A stretch of 64,000 nt of DNA from Rhizobiaceae bacterium (GCA_014238155.1 JABABQ010000045.1:23586-87585); one strand, 5' to 3'; positions 8,610 through 17,102 are shown, numbered from the stretch's first letter. A program made the numbers and translations. The notes: a model not told the origin generated them from the letters alone.

Positions 8610-9353
8610 TTGAATAACAAGGGCAACATTGTATTTTTGCATGCGGGCGAGATTGATTTCGCGCAATTAATTGCGGATGCCAAGACGGAATTCGAATTAT
8701 TTGGTGTGTGTGACCGGATCTGCACCGTCTTCGGACTGCCGTTTTTCAACATCTTGAAAGTTCCCAGCGAAAACGACCAGAAGCTTGCCTCTTTGGGGCT
8801 GGTGTCCAACTGGCCGGCATTTTTGATTTCCGAATATGACGAAAACAACCTGCTCGAACATTCCCCTGCCATGGCTCATCTGCGCAGATCAACTGAGCCG
8901 ATAATAATGACCATGGAACGGATCAACAAAGCGCGCCGCGACGGCAAGGAGAAAATTGTCGCTGATCTGTTTGCAAAATACGGAATTCGCACAAGCGCAT
9001 TGTTCAGCGTTCATCTGCCCAACGGAGAGATCGGTGGGGTCACATTTGCCGGTGAGGGACCAGAACCTGACCAAACCAAAATGGTGGAACTTCACTATTT
9101 GTCGAACTTGCTGTTTTCGAAAATTCATGCCCTGCGTGACGAATCCGACGTTAAAGACTTTGGTCTGAAACCCCGCGAAATCGACTGCCTGCAATGGACG
9201 TCTCAGGGCAAAACGAGTGACGCAATCGCAACCATCCTGGGTCTGTCCCAGCACACCGTAAATCACTATCTGACAAATGCGGCACGCAAGCTCGACACCA
9301 GCAACCGAACCCATGCCGTCAGCAAAGCCTTGCGATTAAGAATTATCTCCTAA
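8610..9353 (+). CDS. LuxR-family transcriptional regulator with autoinducer-binding-like domain
   Basis: 247 residues from a TTG at 8610 preceded by a GGGG-rich stretch; no nearby in-frame ATG fits. Residues about 15-170 resemble the autoinducer-binding fold (NWPAFLISEYDENNLLEHSPAMAHLRRS followed by a P-I motif). Residues about 185-247 are a typical GerE/LuxR helix-turn-helix (LKPREIDCLQWTSQGKTSDAIATILGLSQHTVNHYL, then RKLDTSNRTHAVSKAL). It is therefore a DNA-binding regulator that probably senses a small molecule. No luxI-like synthase is visible in the window, so it may be an orphan receptor. A PAS-domain gene follows 27 bp downstream and may be co-transcribed. Confidence 0.88.
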   Translation: MNNKGNIVFLHAGEIDFAQLIADAKTEFELFGVCDRICTVFGLPFFNILKVPSENDQKLASLGLVSNWPAFLISEYDENNLLEHSPAMAHLRRSTEPIIMTMERINKARRDGKEKIVADLFAKYGIRTSALFSVHLPNGEIGGVTFAGEGPEPDQTKMVELHYLSNLLFSKIHALRDESDVKDFGLKPREIDCLQWTSQGKTSDAIATILGLSQHTVNHYLTNAARKLDTSNRTHAVSKALRLRIIS

Positions 9354-9380
9354 CCCTCATACTCCGCACGAGTTTTCGAA

Positions 9381-9830
9381 ATGCATCTTCAATTTGATAC
9401 CAATCCCAGAGAACACAGCCCGCTCGACCCTGATTCAATGGAACTCTCGTCAGCTGAAGTGCTCGATGCGATCTCACGTTTCGATGCGATCGGTCTTTGG
9501 CGTGCAAACCTGACCACCGGATTGGTCTACTGGTCTGATGTTGTCTACGAAATTTATGGCCTGGAACCCCAAAACGGGGCAGTGAACGTATCCGCCGCAA
9601 TTGAAGCCTATCATCCCGACGACCGGGAGGTTGTTTCACGCTGCATGGAAGAAACGGCAAACCACAAGAAGGGATACAGATTCGTTCTGCGGTTGAAGCA
9701 ACCGGACGGAAAATATGCCTGGGTCAAATCCGTCGGTCTGTATCGCAAACTTGACGACGGAACCGAAGAGATATTTGGATATATCGAGAAGTTTTCAGCT
9801 GTCGCCCGCTCGGTAACGGTCCTGATATAG
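9381..9830 (+). CDS. Stand-alone PAS-domain protein
   Basis: 149 residues forming one PAS_3-type fold from about residue 28 to 135. Motifs include GLWRANLTTGLVYWSDVVYEIYGLEP, the PDDREVV turn, and RLKQPDGKYAWVKSVGLYRKL...EIFGYIEKF. No kinase, cyclase or DNA-binding domain follows; the protein ends shortly after the fold. Such single-PAS proteins serve as sensors or as partners of histidine kinases and LuxR regulators; the LuxR gene immediately upstream suggests a linked role (inference). The ATG at 9381 lies 27 bp after the LuxR stop. Confidence 0.8.
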   Translation: MHLQFDTNPREHSPLDPDSMELSSAEVLDAISRFDAIGLWRANLTTGLVYWSDVVYEIYGLEPQNGAVNVSAAIEAYHPDDREVVSRCMEETANHKKGYRFVLRLKQPDGKYAWVKSVGLYRKLDDGTEEIFGYIEKFSAVARSVTVLI

Positions 9831-9840
9831 GAGACGCTGC

Positions 9841-10212
9841 TCAGGCCAATTGCAACAGCTTGTCGCAGACGGTGCGGCGCAATTCGGTGCTGCTGTCTTC
9901 GCGCAACACGAACCGGTCGACCAGGAAACGTAAAAGCGGCGCGCGCTGTTGAGACGCATTGGTGTCATATTCCAGCATTGCCTTGACCAGGTGATCAACC
10001 TGATCACCGCAGGCTGCAATGTCGTGTTCACAGTCCTGTTCGATGGCCAGTCTCAGGCGCATGTCAGCGACTTTGAAAGCGGTGATAAGTTCCTGCGCCG
10101 ACGCCAATGTCACATTAATAACATCAAACTCATTTTCGACTGATCTGCTGACTATCTTCATCATGGTGGTCAATTCGCGAATCACGGTTATCAACACGTC
10201 GATAATCCACAA
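9841..10212 (-). CDS. Hypothetical helical protein
   Basis: Up to 123 residues, convergent with the PAS gene (10 bp apart). I do not recognise it. The composition is helix-prone throughout (AQELITAFKVADMRLRLAIEQ, then VDHLVKAMLEYDTN, then RRTVCDKLLQLA) with no membrane segment or signal peptide. A downstream methionine pair at about residue 17-18 could be the true start, because the first 15 residues look unlike the rest and no clear ribosome-binding site precedes the first codon. It could be a small regulatory or signalling helper, but nothing shows this. Confidence 0.5.
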   Translation of the reverse strand: MWIIDVLITVIRELTTMMKIVSRSVENEFDVINVTLASAQELITAFKVADMRLRLAIEQDCEHDIAACGDQVDHLVKAMLEYDTNASQQRAPLLRFLVDRFVLREDSSTELRRTVCDKLLQLA

Positions 10213-10451
10213 TTATTGACAATTTCATACCTTGCTGACGCAGCCTTTTTATTTCATCGCGATGGCCAGGGAAGATTTCCGGGTACGTCAACGGCATCAA
10301 GTTTTTAACATTAAATCAGAAACTTGCCGAGCATGTCTTCAAATTTGATTTTGGGGGTCTATATCTGGTGAAACCCTAACTGGCTGTTTTTGGGACTTTT
10401 ATTCTCGAATATCCAGAGTTGCCAGACTGAATTTGAATTCTCCCGTCCCTC

Positions 10452-12026
10452 CTATGCAAACCTGTTTGCCCTGGGGCTTTCATCCATCTGAGCGACCAAA
10501 TGGTCCACCAATCGCTCCATCAGACCGGATTTCACGTTTTCGTGATCTTCGCTGAACCATAGGTTTTTAACCTGTTTCGGGTCGCTCCGAAGGTCATACA
10601 GCTCACCCCAATCCTCACCCTTGTAGACCGTCAGACGCCAATTCTTCGTTTTTAAACTGCGAACCCGCGCAGGACGTGAGAGCCCCATTCGAGGGCCGCT
10701 GTCATTGTGTTCGACCAACAAGTCTTCACGAACCGCCAGTCCCTCCTCCATCGTTGGCAACAAACTATGGCCCTGCATCCCGAAAAAGGGGGCCAGGTCC
10801 GCGCGGTCCAGAATGGTCGGAGCAATGTCCACCGTCGAAGCGAGCGCGTCGCTGCGCCCATGCTTCCTTGTTGCGGGATCGGACCAGATAAACGGAACTT
10901 TGACGATGGATTCGCGTTGCCAGGCGCCCTTCAGCAAAAGGTCACTGTCGCCCAGATAATCACCGTGGTCGCTATTAAAGCAAATAACGGTGTTGTCGTA
11001 ATGACCGCTCTGTTTGAGACTATCTATTATCGTGCCGATTGCATCATCCACCATTGTGATCATGCCCGCTGTCAGCGCCATGGTTTCCCGGATTGCCTGT
11101 TCGGTGTCCATGAAACCAACCTGTTTCACCTGCGGCAATTCTCCACGCTGGAACATCTCATGCTGATGCTGCAGTGGCGGTGGGGGATCGAGGTGGTCGG
11201 TATAGCGGATATCCAGATCAAACTGGTCCGGTTGATACATATCCCAATATTTTCCCGGTGGGTTAAACGGATGATGGGGATCCGGAAATGAGACAAAGGT
11301 AAAAAATGGTTGCTCTGATCCGGTCCGCGACGCCAGATAATCCACAGCCCGGTCGCGGATAAATGTGGTTGGATACAGATCTTCGGGAACCGGAGTGCGA
11401 TAGGCCTGTTCTGCTGAATAATTGTGTTTCAACTCATTCGACGGGTCGTGATACCAGCTCCGGTCCTTTCCGGTTCGAATGGCATTTTTGCGAAACCATT
11501 GTTGATAGTGACCGCCGGCCTGATCTCCATGTGAGGTGACCATGTCGACATGCTGATAGCCGTAATAGTCGTCCCCAAATTCCGCCCGCTCTTCCTGCTC
11601 GTAGCGATCCGGCTCCTCCATGCCATAATCCTGGTTGTCTGATTTCCAGGCTTCCTTGATCGCCCCGGCCTTAAAGGATTCCTGCTGGACAGGCGCCAGG
11701 CCGGTGAATGGTTGCAAATGGCTTTTGCCGATTGCCGCCGTCGCGTACCCCCCTGCCCGCAAAACATCGACAAAGGTGTTGGCCCGACGGGGAAACACAC
11801 AGCCATTATAACGCAATCCATGCACAGATGGGTACCGCCCGGTCAGCAGACTTGCGCGGTTGGGCATGCAAACCGGCATTGCGACATTGAAGTCAGAAAA
11901 CCGAACCCCCTGGGCAGCGATTGAATCAATGTTGGGTGTTTTGACCACCGGGTGGCCTGCACATCCCAGCCAGTCTGCCCGCTGCTGATCTGTGATGATA
12001 AACAAAAAACTGGGTGACTTTTCCAT
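10452..12026 (-). CDS. Sulfatase (type I, formylglycine-dependent), copy 1
   Basis: 524 residues from the ATG at 12026 (an ATG five codons earlier is possible). The start fits the family N-terminus SFLFIITDQQRADWLGCAGH, where the acidic residues bind the metal. The formylglycine signature is at C53 (CMPNRASLLTGRYP); the Cys would be oxidised by a sulfatase-maturing enzyme. Later motifs include the GKSHLQP lysine/histidine region, FVSFPDPHHPFNPP and NSDHGDYLGD for metal and sulfate binding. The full alkaline-phosphatase-like fold is present. It hydrolyses a sulfate ester (or, in related enzymes, a phosphonate monoester); the substrate is unknown. No signal peptide is seen, suggesting cytoplasmic action. 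It stands alone, divergent from an SDR gene. Confidence 0.92.
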   Translation of the reverse strand: MEKSPSFLFIITDQQRADWLGCAGHPVVKTPNIDSIAAQGVRFSDFNVAMPVCMPNRASLLTGRYPSVHGLRYNGCVFPRRANTFVDVLRAGGYATAAIGKSHLQPFTGLAPVQQESFKAGAIKEAWKSDNQDYGMEEPDRYEQEERAEFGDDYYGYQHVDMVTSHGDQAGGHYQQWFRKNAIRTGKDRSWYHDPSNELKHNYSAEQAYRTPVPEDLYPTTFIRDRAVDYLASRTGSEQPFFTFVSFPDPHHPFNPPGKYWDMYQPDQFDLDIRYTDHLDPPPPLQHQHEMFQRGELPQVKQVGFMDTEQAIRETMALTAGMITMVDDAIGTIIDSLKQSGHYDNTVICFNSDHGDYLGDSDLLLKGAWQRESIVKVPFIWSDPATRKHGRSDALASTVDIAPTILDRADLAPFFGMQGHSLLPTMEEGLAVREDLLVEHNDSGPRMGLSRPARVRSLKTKNWRLTVYKGEDWGELYDLRSDPKQVKNLWFSEDHENVKSGLMERLVDHLVAQMDESPRANRFA

Positions 12027-12251
12027 GGCCGTGCTCTGCATTCTTGAACCGGTGCAAGTTGCCGGTCTATCTTGAACAAAGCAATATGTTTTAGGGTCAG
12101 AATTCACCAGATTAATGAGTCCTGACCCCAATGCCTGACGTCGCTGAAACGGCAAGACTTGCTGGCGGCAACTGCTAAAACGGCCATTTTAATCTAGGAA
12201 TCACAAACCCCGATTGTCGTTGTGGCAATGATCACCAACAAGGAGCATTTA

Positions 12252-13034
12252 ATGCGCATTGCACTTACCGGAGCCGCTTCAGGAATTGGCGCCGCCTGCG
12301 CCACCATCTTGAAAGACAATGGCGCTGAAGTCATTGGATTTGATATTGCTGAGCCCCCAAAAAATGTTGATCGCTGGATACCGGTGGACATGGCCGATCC
12401 CACATCCATTTCACAGGCGGCAAGCCAGGTCGAAGGAAAATTCGACGCATTGCTCAACATTGCCGGTCTGCCCCCAAAAGAAGGGCTCACACATCGAATA
12501 TTGAAGGTGAATTATTTCGGCCTCGTCGCCTTCACGGAAGCAATTCTGGGGCAAATCAATTCCGGTGGAGCCATCGTCAACCTGGCGTCGCGCGCCGGAT
12601 CGCAGTGGCAGGAAAATATCGATCAAGTTAAAGCTCTCATGGCTCTCGACGGTTGGAGTGACCAACAATTGGGTGGATTTATTGACAGCCAGTCAGTTGA
12701 TTCGACCCGGGCATACCATCTGTCAAAGGAGGCAGTCATCGTTTGGACAATCAGCCAGACCGAGCAGTTGATCGCACGCAACCTGCGGATGAACAGCGTC
12801 AGCCCGTCGGCCGTTGCAACCGGAATTCTCGACGATTTCATCAAGGCATTCGGCGACAGGGCCACACAGTCAATCGCCCGTGCAGGCCGACCCGGAACGG
12901 CTGAAGAAGTTGCCGCTCTGGTGACTTTCCTGGCGCATCCCGACAGCAATTGGCTCAAAGGCAACGACATCCTGATCGATGGCGGCATGAGTTCAATGGT
13001 GCTGGCAGACTCGCTTGAGCTCAATCGAAAGTGA
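12252..13034 (+). CDS. Short-chain dehydrogenase/reductase (SDR)
   Basis: 260 residues from the ATG at 12252, chosen because AGGAG (12241-12245) is correctly spaced and the Rossmann strand starts directly (MRIALTGAASGIGAACA). The cofactor motif TGAASGIG is at residues 6-13, an Asp at the end of beta-2 (IGFDIAEPP) favours NAD over NADP, and the catalytic pair is Y155/K159 (YHLSK). The SDR C-terminal block GRPGTAEEVAALVTFLAHPDSNWLKGNDILIDGG is intact. It oxidises or reduces an alcohol/carbonyl on an unknown substrate. Divergent from a sulfatase; a link through desulfated alcohols is possible but not demonstrated. Confidence 0.92.
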   Translation: MRIALTGAASGIGAACATILKDNGAEVIGFDIAEPPKNVDRWIPVDMADPTSISQAASQVEGKFDALLNIAGLPPKEGLTHRILKVNYFGLVAFTEAILGQINSGGAIVNLASRAGSQWQENIDQVKALMALDGWSDQQLGGFIDSQSVDSTRAYHLSKEAVIVWTISQTEQLIARNLRMNSVSPSAVATGILDDFIKAFGDRATQSIARAGRPGTAEEVAALVTFLAHPDSNWLKGNDILIDGGMSSMVLADSLELNRK

Positions 13035-13075
13035 ATTTCTTGGCACTATGATGGCTGACCGCGATGACGCCACGT

Positions 13076-13720
13076 CTACCATCGCCAAATCACCGCCTGC
13101 GTGCTGGAGAGCTCCACCCCCTCCTCGCGCATCGACCTGACAAGGTGTTCCCGTCGGGAACCGCCCAGCGCCCGTGTCGCGTCGCACATGATGATGACCT
13201 CAAAACCCTCCTTGCGCCCGTCCAGAGCCGAAAAAGCGACGCTATAATCGAATGCCAAACCTGTCAGAAACAAACGTTTGATGCCCTTTTCACGAAGAAA
13301 ACCACTCAGGCCCGTTGACGTGTACCTGTCGTTTTCGAAAAATGCTGAATGGGAACCGATTTGTGGATGAAGCCCCTTGCGGATAATCAGATCAGCCTGA
13401 TCCATGCAAAGACCTGGGTGAAACTCCGCCCCGAGAGTTCCCTGAACGCAATGTTCAGGCCAGAGCACCTGATCTCCATAGGGCATGTCGACATATTCGA
13501 AAGGTGTCCGGTTTTTGTGGAGGGTCGCAAATGACTGATGATTTTGGGGATACCAGTTTTGACTGCACACGACGGTAGAGAAAATATGCATCAGCGAATT
13601 AGTTGGTGCCACAACCTGGTCGGCGCCCGGCACTTCCAACGCGCCGCCTGAACAAAAATCATTTTGAACATCTATGACAACAAGCGCATCGGTTTTCTTG
13701 TCGAGCAGTATTTCCGGCAT
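13076..13720 (-). CDS. Nicotinamidase/isochorismatase-family protein lacking catalytic residues
   Basis: 214 residues from the ATG at 13720 (GGAG upstream). Overall it resembles PncA nicotinamidases: LVVIDVQNDFCSGGALEVPGAD at the start, WPEHCVQGT, RKGLHP, SAFFEND, and the late GLAFDYSVAFSALDGRKEGF helix. D17 and K115 of the catalytic triad are present, but the nucleophilic Cys is Ser (S160, codon AGC). The metal motif normally reading D-W-H is N-W-Y (N55, Y57), while H61 and H90 remain. These three changes should abolish normal nicotinamidase chemistry. The frame is intact and uninterrupted, so it is not an obvious pseudogene. It might be a non-catalytic protein or have a changed reaction. 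Convergent with the SDR gene. Confidence 0.85.
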   Translation of the reverse strand: MPEILLDKKTDALVVIDVQNDFCSGGALEVPGADQVVAPTNSLMHIFSTVVCSQNWYPQNHQSFATLHKNRTPFEYVDMPYGDQVLWPEHCVQGTLGAEFHPGLCMDQADLIIRKGLHPQIGSHSAFFENDRYTSTGLSGFLREKGIKRLFLTGLAFDYSVAFSALDGRKEGFEVIIMCDATRALGGSRREHLVRSMREEGVELSSTQAVIWRW

Positions 13721-14122
13721 ATTCGGGCTCCAATTTCGTGCAGCAGCACATAAATTGCCCGTTTCCACCTGAACCCAAACAGAACCGTATTTCGCGGTTC
13801 TGAACGCTGTATATTGTATTTGAAGCGGAATGATAAGTGGTGTCTGAAATCTCGAACTGAACAACTGAACCTGCCGACTGAGGGATGCAGTTGGTCCTTT
13901 TGAGCATTGATTGGCATCATCTCAGAGTGACCGGCCCGGTAAGTTTTTGGCAATCAATGAAATAGCAACCCAACTTCGACGCTATAAATGCAGAGTAATA
14001 CTAGGGAGTGTAATAGATATTGCTATTGAAAAATCGATGGAGATCTATAATAATTTACATCTGTGGCGGATAATCTATGCTAGCGTTATTTATAAAGAAA
14101 TTTTGGAAGGGTATTGACCCAC
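13721..14122. other. Intergenic region without a supported gene
   Basis: About 400 bp between the divergent nicotinamidase-like gene and the secreted-protein gene. It becomes AT-rich after 13980. Promoters for both genes are expected here but none stands out; no repeat or RNA gene seen. Confidence 0.4.
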
Positions 14123-14608
14123 ATGGGCAATTTTAAGTTAAGCGCAGTGCTACTGAGCATCGGGTATTGCGGTATAATATTTGCCAACATTGCTCTGGCG
14201 GATACAATTGATTTTTGTGATAAGTGCACCCAGGATTGCACTCGAGGATATGTGTCCAATGATTCCGGTGCTGTTGTTACAAAAATACGTGTTACACAGA
14301 ATGACGCATTTGGTTGCTCAAGGGTGGAGCATACGCGAACCAAGAACATGTCATCTGGTAATGGTCAAGGATATCTGCTGATCAATGGGTGCAGCTATAA
14401 CATTAAGTTATTCACAACGGCTGGATGCATCGGGAAAAAGAAAAAAGGCGTGATCACGAATACGAACAATACTGCAGCTGAAAGGAAAACGCTTATTTCT
14501 TTTGACGGCGCGTGTGGATCATCGATAAATACGAAAACAAAAACATACAAACACGGAGACTGGAACGTGGTTGGCGACAAGGGTCGTGCGGAATCCTGTC
14601 AAAATTAA
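14123..14608 (+). CDS. Cys-rich secreted protein of unknown function
   Basis: 161 residues from the ATG at 14123; GGAAGG at 14105-14110 is the likely ribosome-binding site. A signal peptide covers about residues 1-27 (hydrophobic stretch LSAVLLSIGYCGIIFANIALA). The mature part has eight cysteines, three of them clustered at the start (CDKCTQDC) and the rest spread through the chain, so four disulfides are plausible. It is rich in Thr, Asn and Lys with a KKKK run. I do not recognise a family. Codon use is AT-rich compared with neighbours, and it lies beside an IS remnant, both hints of acquisition by transfer. Confidence 0.6.
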   Translation: MGNFKLSAVLLSIGYCGIIFANIALADTIDFCDKCTQDCTRGYVSNDSGAVVTKIRVTQNDAFGCSRVEHTRTKNMSSGNGQGYLLINGCSYNIKLFTTAGCIGKKKKGVITNTNNTAAERKTLISFDGACGSSINTKTKTYKHGDWNVVGDKGRAESCQN

Positions 14609-14773
14609 CTGGAGTTGCCTGGTGTCAGGCAGAAGGCCAAAATCTCGTCCTGGTGATTGATTGCCACCTGCTGCTTGATGCCAATAAATTTATCCCGCTG
14701 AGGACTTGCCACAGAGGTGGCCCTGGTTTTTCGACCATATTGCAGCCTTGTTAAGATGGATCAGGGTTTCATA

Positions 14774-14960
14774 TCAGGCTGCTAATTTCATTGGTTCTGT
14801 TTTGCTGGCATCGGCTTCGTTGGGGATCAAGATTCCATGGGTCGAGTGCGGGCGTTCCGTGTTATAGTAGGCCAGCCATTTTCCAATACCAGCGTTCGCC
14901 TCTGAGCCTCTTTCGAAGGCATGCAGATATACGCATTCGTATTTCAGGAATCCCCAGTTG
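14774..14960 (-). pseudogene. C-terminal remnant of an IS3-type (OrfB/integrase-core) transposase
   Basis: Translating the minus strand to the TGA at 14774-14776 gives an uninterrupted tail of about 58 residues typical of IS3-family rve transposases: LKYECVYLHAFERGSEA, then WLAYYNTERPHSTHG, then a Pro-rich end. The YYN-ERPHS block is the region around the last part of the integrase core. Sequence upstream (toward 15000) does not continue the family, so only the end of the gene survives. No terminal inverted repeats could be identified. Confidence 0.8.
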
Positions 14961-15317
14961 CCACATTAATTTTGGTCTCTGTGCGGTAGAACACATAAGT
15001 CTGGTTGCCGAGTGGGCATAGTGGTGAAGTCGGAGCAAATATTTACTCCCTTTTGCTACCGGCTTTCCTGGCGCTAATGCCAAGTGCATTTTATTGGGGG
15101 CGCGAGGGAGCCGCCCTGCCTGGTTGTCACCGCCCCGTGCGACCAGGTAGGGCAATATTTCCTTCCACATCTCCAATTTTTTCCATTATTTTCAGTATTT
15201 TGTACGGCTCATGAGAGGCTGTTACTTGTCTTGCTTCGCCCTCCAAATTGCCTGGCTGACGGCCTCTAAGATGATCCTCCACGACAATGCGGGCACGTGA
15301 CCAAACCAATTCTCAGA
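14961..15317. other. Intergenic region, probable decayed mobile DNA
   Basis: About 360 bp between the transposase remnant and the TetR promoter. Only short open frames without family resemblance; no repeat or RNA gene recognised. Confidence 0.35.
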
Positions 15318-15345
15318 TTGACACATCGAATAATTCACCTATCTA
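15318..15345 (+). promoter_or_regulatory. Sigma-70-like promoter of the tetR-oxidoreductase operon
   Basis: A perfect -35 TTGACA (15318-15323) and a -10-like TATCTA (15340-15345) are separated by 16 bp. The -10 element lies inside the palindromic operator. Confidence 0.7.
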
Positions 15346-15356
15346 CTGATAGATAG
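15339..15356. promoter_or_regulatory. Probable TetR operator
   Basis: Perfect palindrome CTATCTA-CTGA-TAGATAG located 18 bp before the tetR start and covering the -10 element. This predicts autorepression by the regulator encoded downstream. Confidence 0.75.
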
Positions 15357-15373
15357 AATACAAGGATATGTTG

Positions 15374-15940
15374 ATGGACACGCAGGAACGATTGCTCGAC
15401 GTGGCGGAATTCCAAATTCGCCAAAAGGGATATAACGCAGTGAGCTTTCGCGAATTGGCTGATGAGTTGGGAATCAAGAGTGCCAGTGTCCACTATCACT
15501 TCCCCACAAAGCAGCAACTTGGCGTCGCTGTTGTGCACCGATATCGCGATCGTTTTCTGGAAAATCTCAATATTCTGGCGGCAAAATCTAGCCCACAGGA
15601 TGGTCGGGTTCGAACCCTGTGCACGGCCTATCGCATGGCTTTGGAAAAATCCAATGCGCATTGTTTGTGCGGCATGCTTGGGGCGGAAACCCGCGGTCTG
15701 CCAGAAGCTGTTTCGCAGCAGGTCGCCCGATTCTTTCAGGCCAATATTGATTGGCTGGCGACTGGTTTTCCAACTGACTGGTCACCCGCCAAAAGGCAGA
15801 TGCGCGCAGCACAAGTCGTTGCCGCTCTGCAGGGTGGCATCCTGCTGTCGATCAGCCTGGATGACTCGGCCCATCTGGTGGCAGCCATCCAACTTGTCGA
15901 GATGCAATCAGGTATCGAATTCCTGGAGACCAGCAGATGA
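15374..15940 (+). CDS. TetR-family transcriptional repressor
   Basis: 188 residues from the ATG at 15374, preferred over the ATG at 15368 because AAGGA at 15362-15366 is properly spaced from it. The N-terminal helix-turn-helix is typical (RLLDVAEFQIRQKGYNAVSFRELADELGIKSASVHYHFPTKQQLGVAVV). The C-terminal ligand domain carries CGMLGAETRGLPEAVSQQV and a late helix SISLDDSAHLVAAIQL, like the YcdC/AcnR-type TetRs. It most likely represses its own operon through the palindrome at 15339-15356 and responds to a substrate of the downstream oxidoreductase. Its stop overlaps the next start (ATGA). Confidence 0.9.
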   Translation: MDTQERLLDVAEFQIRQKGYNAVSFRELADELGIKSASVHYHFPTKQQLGVAVVHRYRDRFLENLNILAAKSSPQDGRVRTLCTAYRMALEKSNAHCLCGMLGAETRGLPEAVSQQVARFFQANIDWLATGFPTDWSPAKRQMRAAQVVAALQGGILLSISLDDSAHLVAAIQLVEMQSGIEFLETSR

Positions 15941-17082
15941 GTTCCAGCAACACCTGTGACGTCGCCATTATAGGTGGTGGTCTGGCTGGATTGACGGCGG
16001 GCCATCTGCTCAATCTGGCGGGCATTGACGTTCAACTGTTTGAAGCCGGATCAAAACTTGGCGGGCGCATTCAAAGCCTAGGCCACGCGCCCGCTGGCGC
16101 CGCAATTGCCGATCACGGCGATCTCGGACCAACATGGGTCTGGCCACCCTATCAGCAGGCAGTCTCCAAATGGATCCGCAAACTGGATCTTTCCCTGTTT
16201 GAACAATATGAGACGGGCAATGCGGTGCTGGATATGCAAATGGATGGTCCGCCCGGCTATCAACCGCTGCCCGGCCAGCACGGCATGGCCCGCATTGTCG
16301 GCGGTCCGCAGGCATTTGTTAATGCAATGGCGGCTGGAATAAATGACGACAAGATACATCTCGGTCACGAGTTGAGCCAGGTATCGGAAAATGGCGATGG
16401 GTTTGTTTTGGAGTTCGCCAACCCGCCCAACCCACCCAACCCACCCAACCCGCCCAACCTGCCCGACTGGTCGGCCAATCGGATTATTTATGCCGCTCCT
16501 CTGCGGGTTTTGGCTGAACGGGTGAATTGGAACGGCGTTCTGGACGACACTGTTTTGCGCCTGATGCGGGCCACCCCGACCTGGATGGCGGCCCAGGCCA
16601 AGGTGGTGATGCTTTATGAACATGCGTTTTGGCGCGAAGCAGGCCTGTCCGGTCGCGTTGCCAGCCAGGTAGGACCGCTGGTGGAAATTCACGACCACAC
16701 CAATTTTGACGGCACCCAGGCGGCGCTGTTTGGATTTGTTGGCTGGCCAGCCGAACACCGTCAGAAGGAAAAACTTGAACCTGCCATACGCGCTCAACTG
16801 GTTCGTTGTTTTGGCGCCGAAGCCGCCAACATAAACGAGATTCACATTCAGGACTGGGCGACAAAAACCAATATCTGTTCACCACTGGACCTGGCAGGTC
16901 CGGCGGAGCATCCCCAAGCCTTGCCTGAATTGATGGCGGGAGCATTCAGCAAAAACCGTATTGCTTTTGCAGTGGCGGAAACGGCAAGCCAGCATCCCGG
17001 TCTGATTGACGGTGCACTGGAGGCAGGTGAGCGGGCTGCTTTGTTAATGTCCAACCAGCGGGCCGCCACAGTGGCGACGTGA
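15937..17082 (+). CDS. FAD-dependent amine-oxidase-like oxidoreductase
   Basis: 381 residues, translationally coupled to tetR by a 4-bp overlap. The FAD-binding Rossmann motif is at residues 11-40 (AIIGGGLAGLTAGHLLNLAG, then E36-type acidic residue and GGRIQS), and a DLGPTWVWP segment matches the flavin-contact motif of monoamine-oxidase-like enzymes. It should oxidise an amine or similar substrate with FAD. Residues 162-176 are five NPP/NLP triplets encoded by a 9-bp tandem repeat, absent from normal family members. The C-terminus lacks a strong second FAD motif but keeps the GALEAGERAALLM helix. Substrate unknown. Confidence 0.85.
   Translation: MSSSNTCDVAIIGGGLAGLTAGHLLNLAGIDVQLFEAGSKLGGRIQSLGHAPAGAAIADHGDLGPTWVWPPYQQAVSKWIRKLDLSLFEQYETGNAVLDMQMDGPPGYQPLPGQHGMARIVGGPQAFVNAMAAGINDDKIHLGHELSQVSENGDGFVLEFANPPNPPNPPNPPNLPDWSANRIIYAAPLRVLAERVNWNGVLDDTVLRLMRATPTWMAAQAKVVMLYEHAFWREAGLSGRVASQVGPLVEIHDHTNFDGTQAALFGFVGWPAEHRQKEKLEPAIRAQLVRCFGAEAANINEIHIQDWATKTNICSPLDLAGPAEHPQALPELMAGAFSKNRIAFAVAETASQHPGLIDGALEAGERAALLMSNQRAATVAT
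16420..16464. repeat. In-frame 9-bp tandem repeat (five units)
   Basis: Five consecutive units of the form AACCC(G/A)CCC (last one AACCTGCCC) encode Asn-Pro-Pro repeats inside the FAD oxidoreductase. Unit length is a multiple of three, so gain or loss keeps the frame. Confidence 0.9.
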
Positions 17083-17102
17083 ATTCGTCCCGTTCAGAAA
17101 CG

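Noticed and set aside
10652..11291. Several overlapping frames opposite sulfatase copy 1
   Set aside because: All are antisense shadows of a clearly coding sulfatase gene.
15600..15620. tRNA-like GGGTTCGAACC stretch
   Set aside because: It lies inside the tetR reading frame, and no acceptor or anticodon stem can be built around it.
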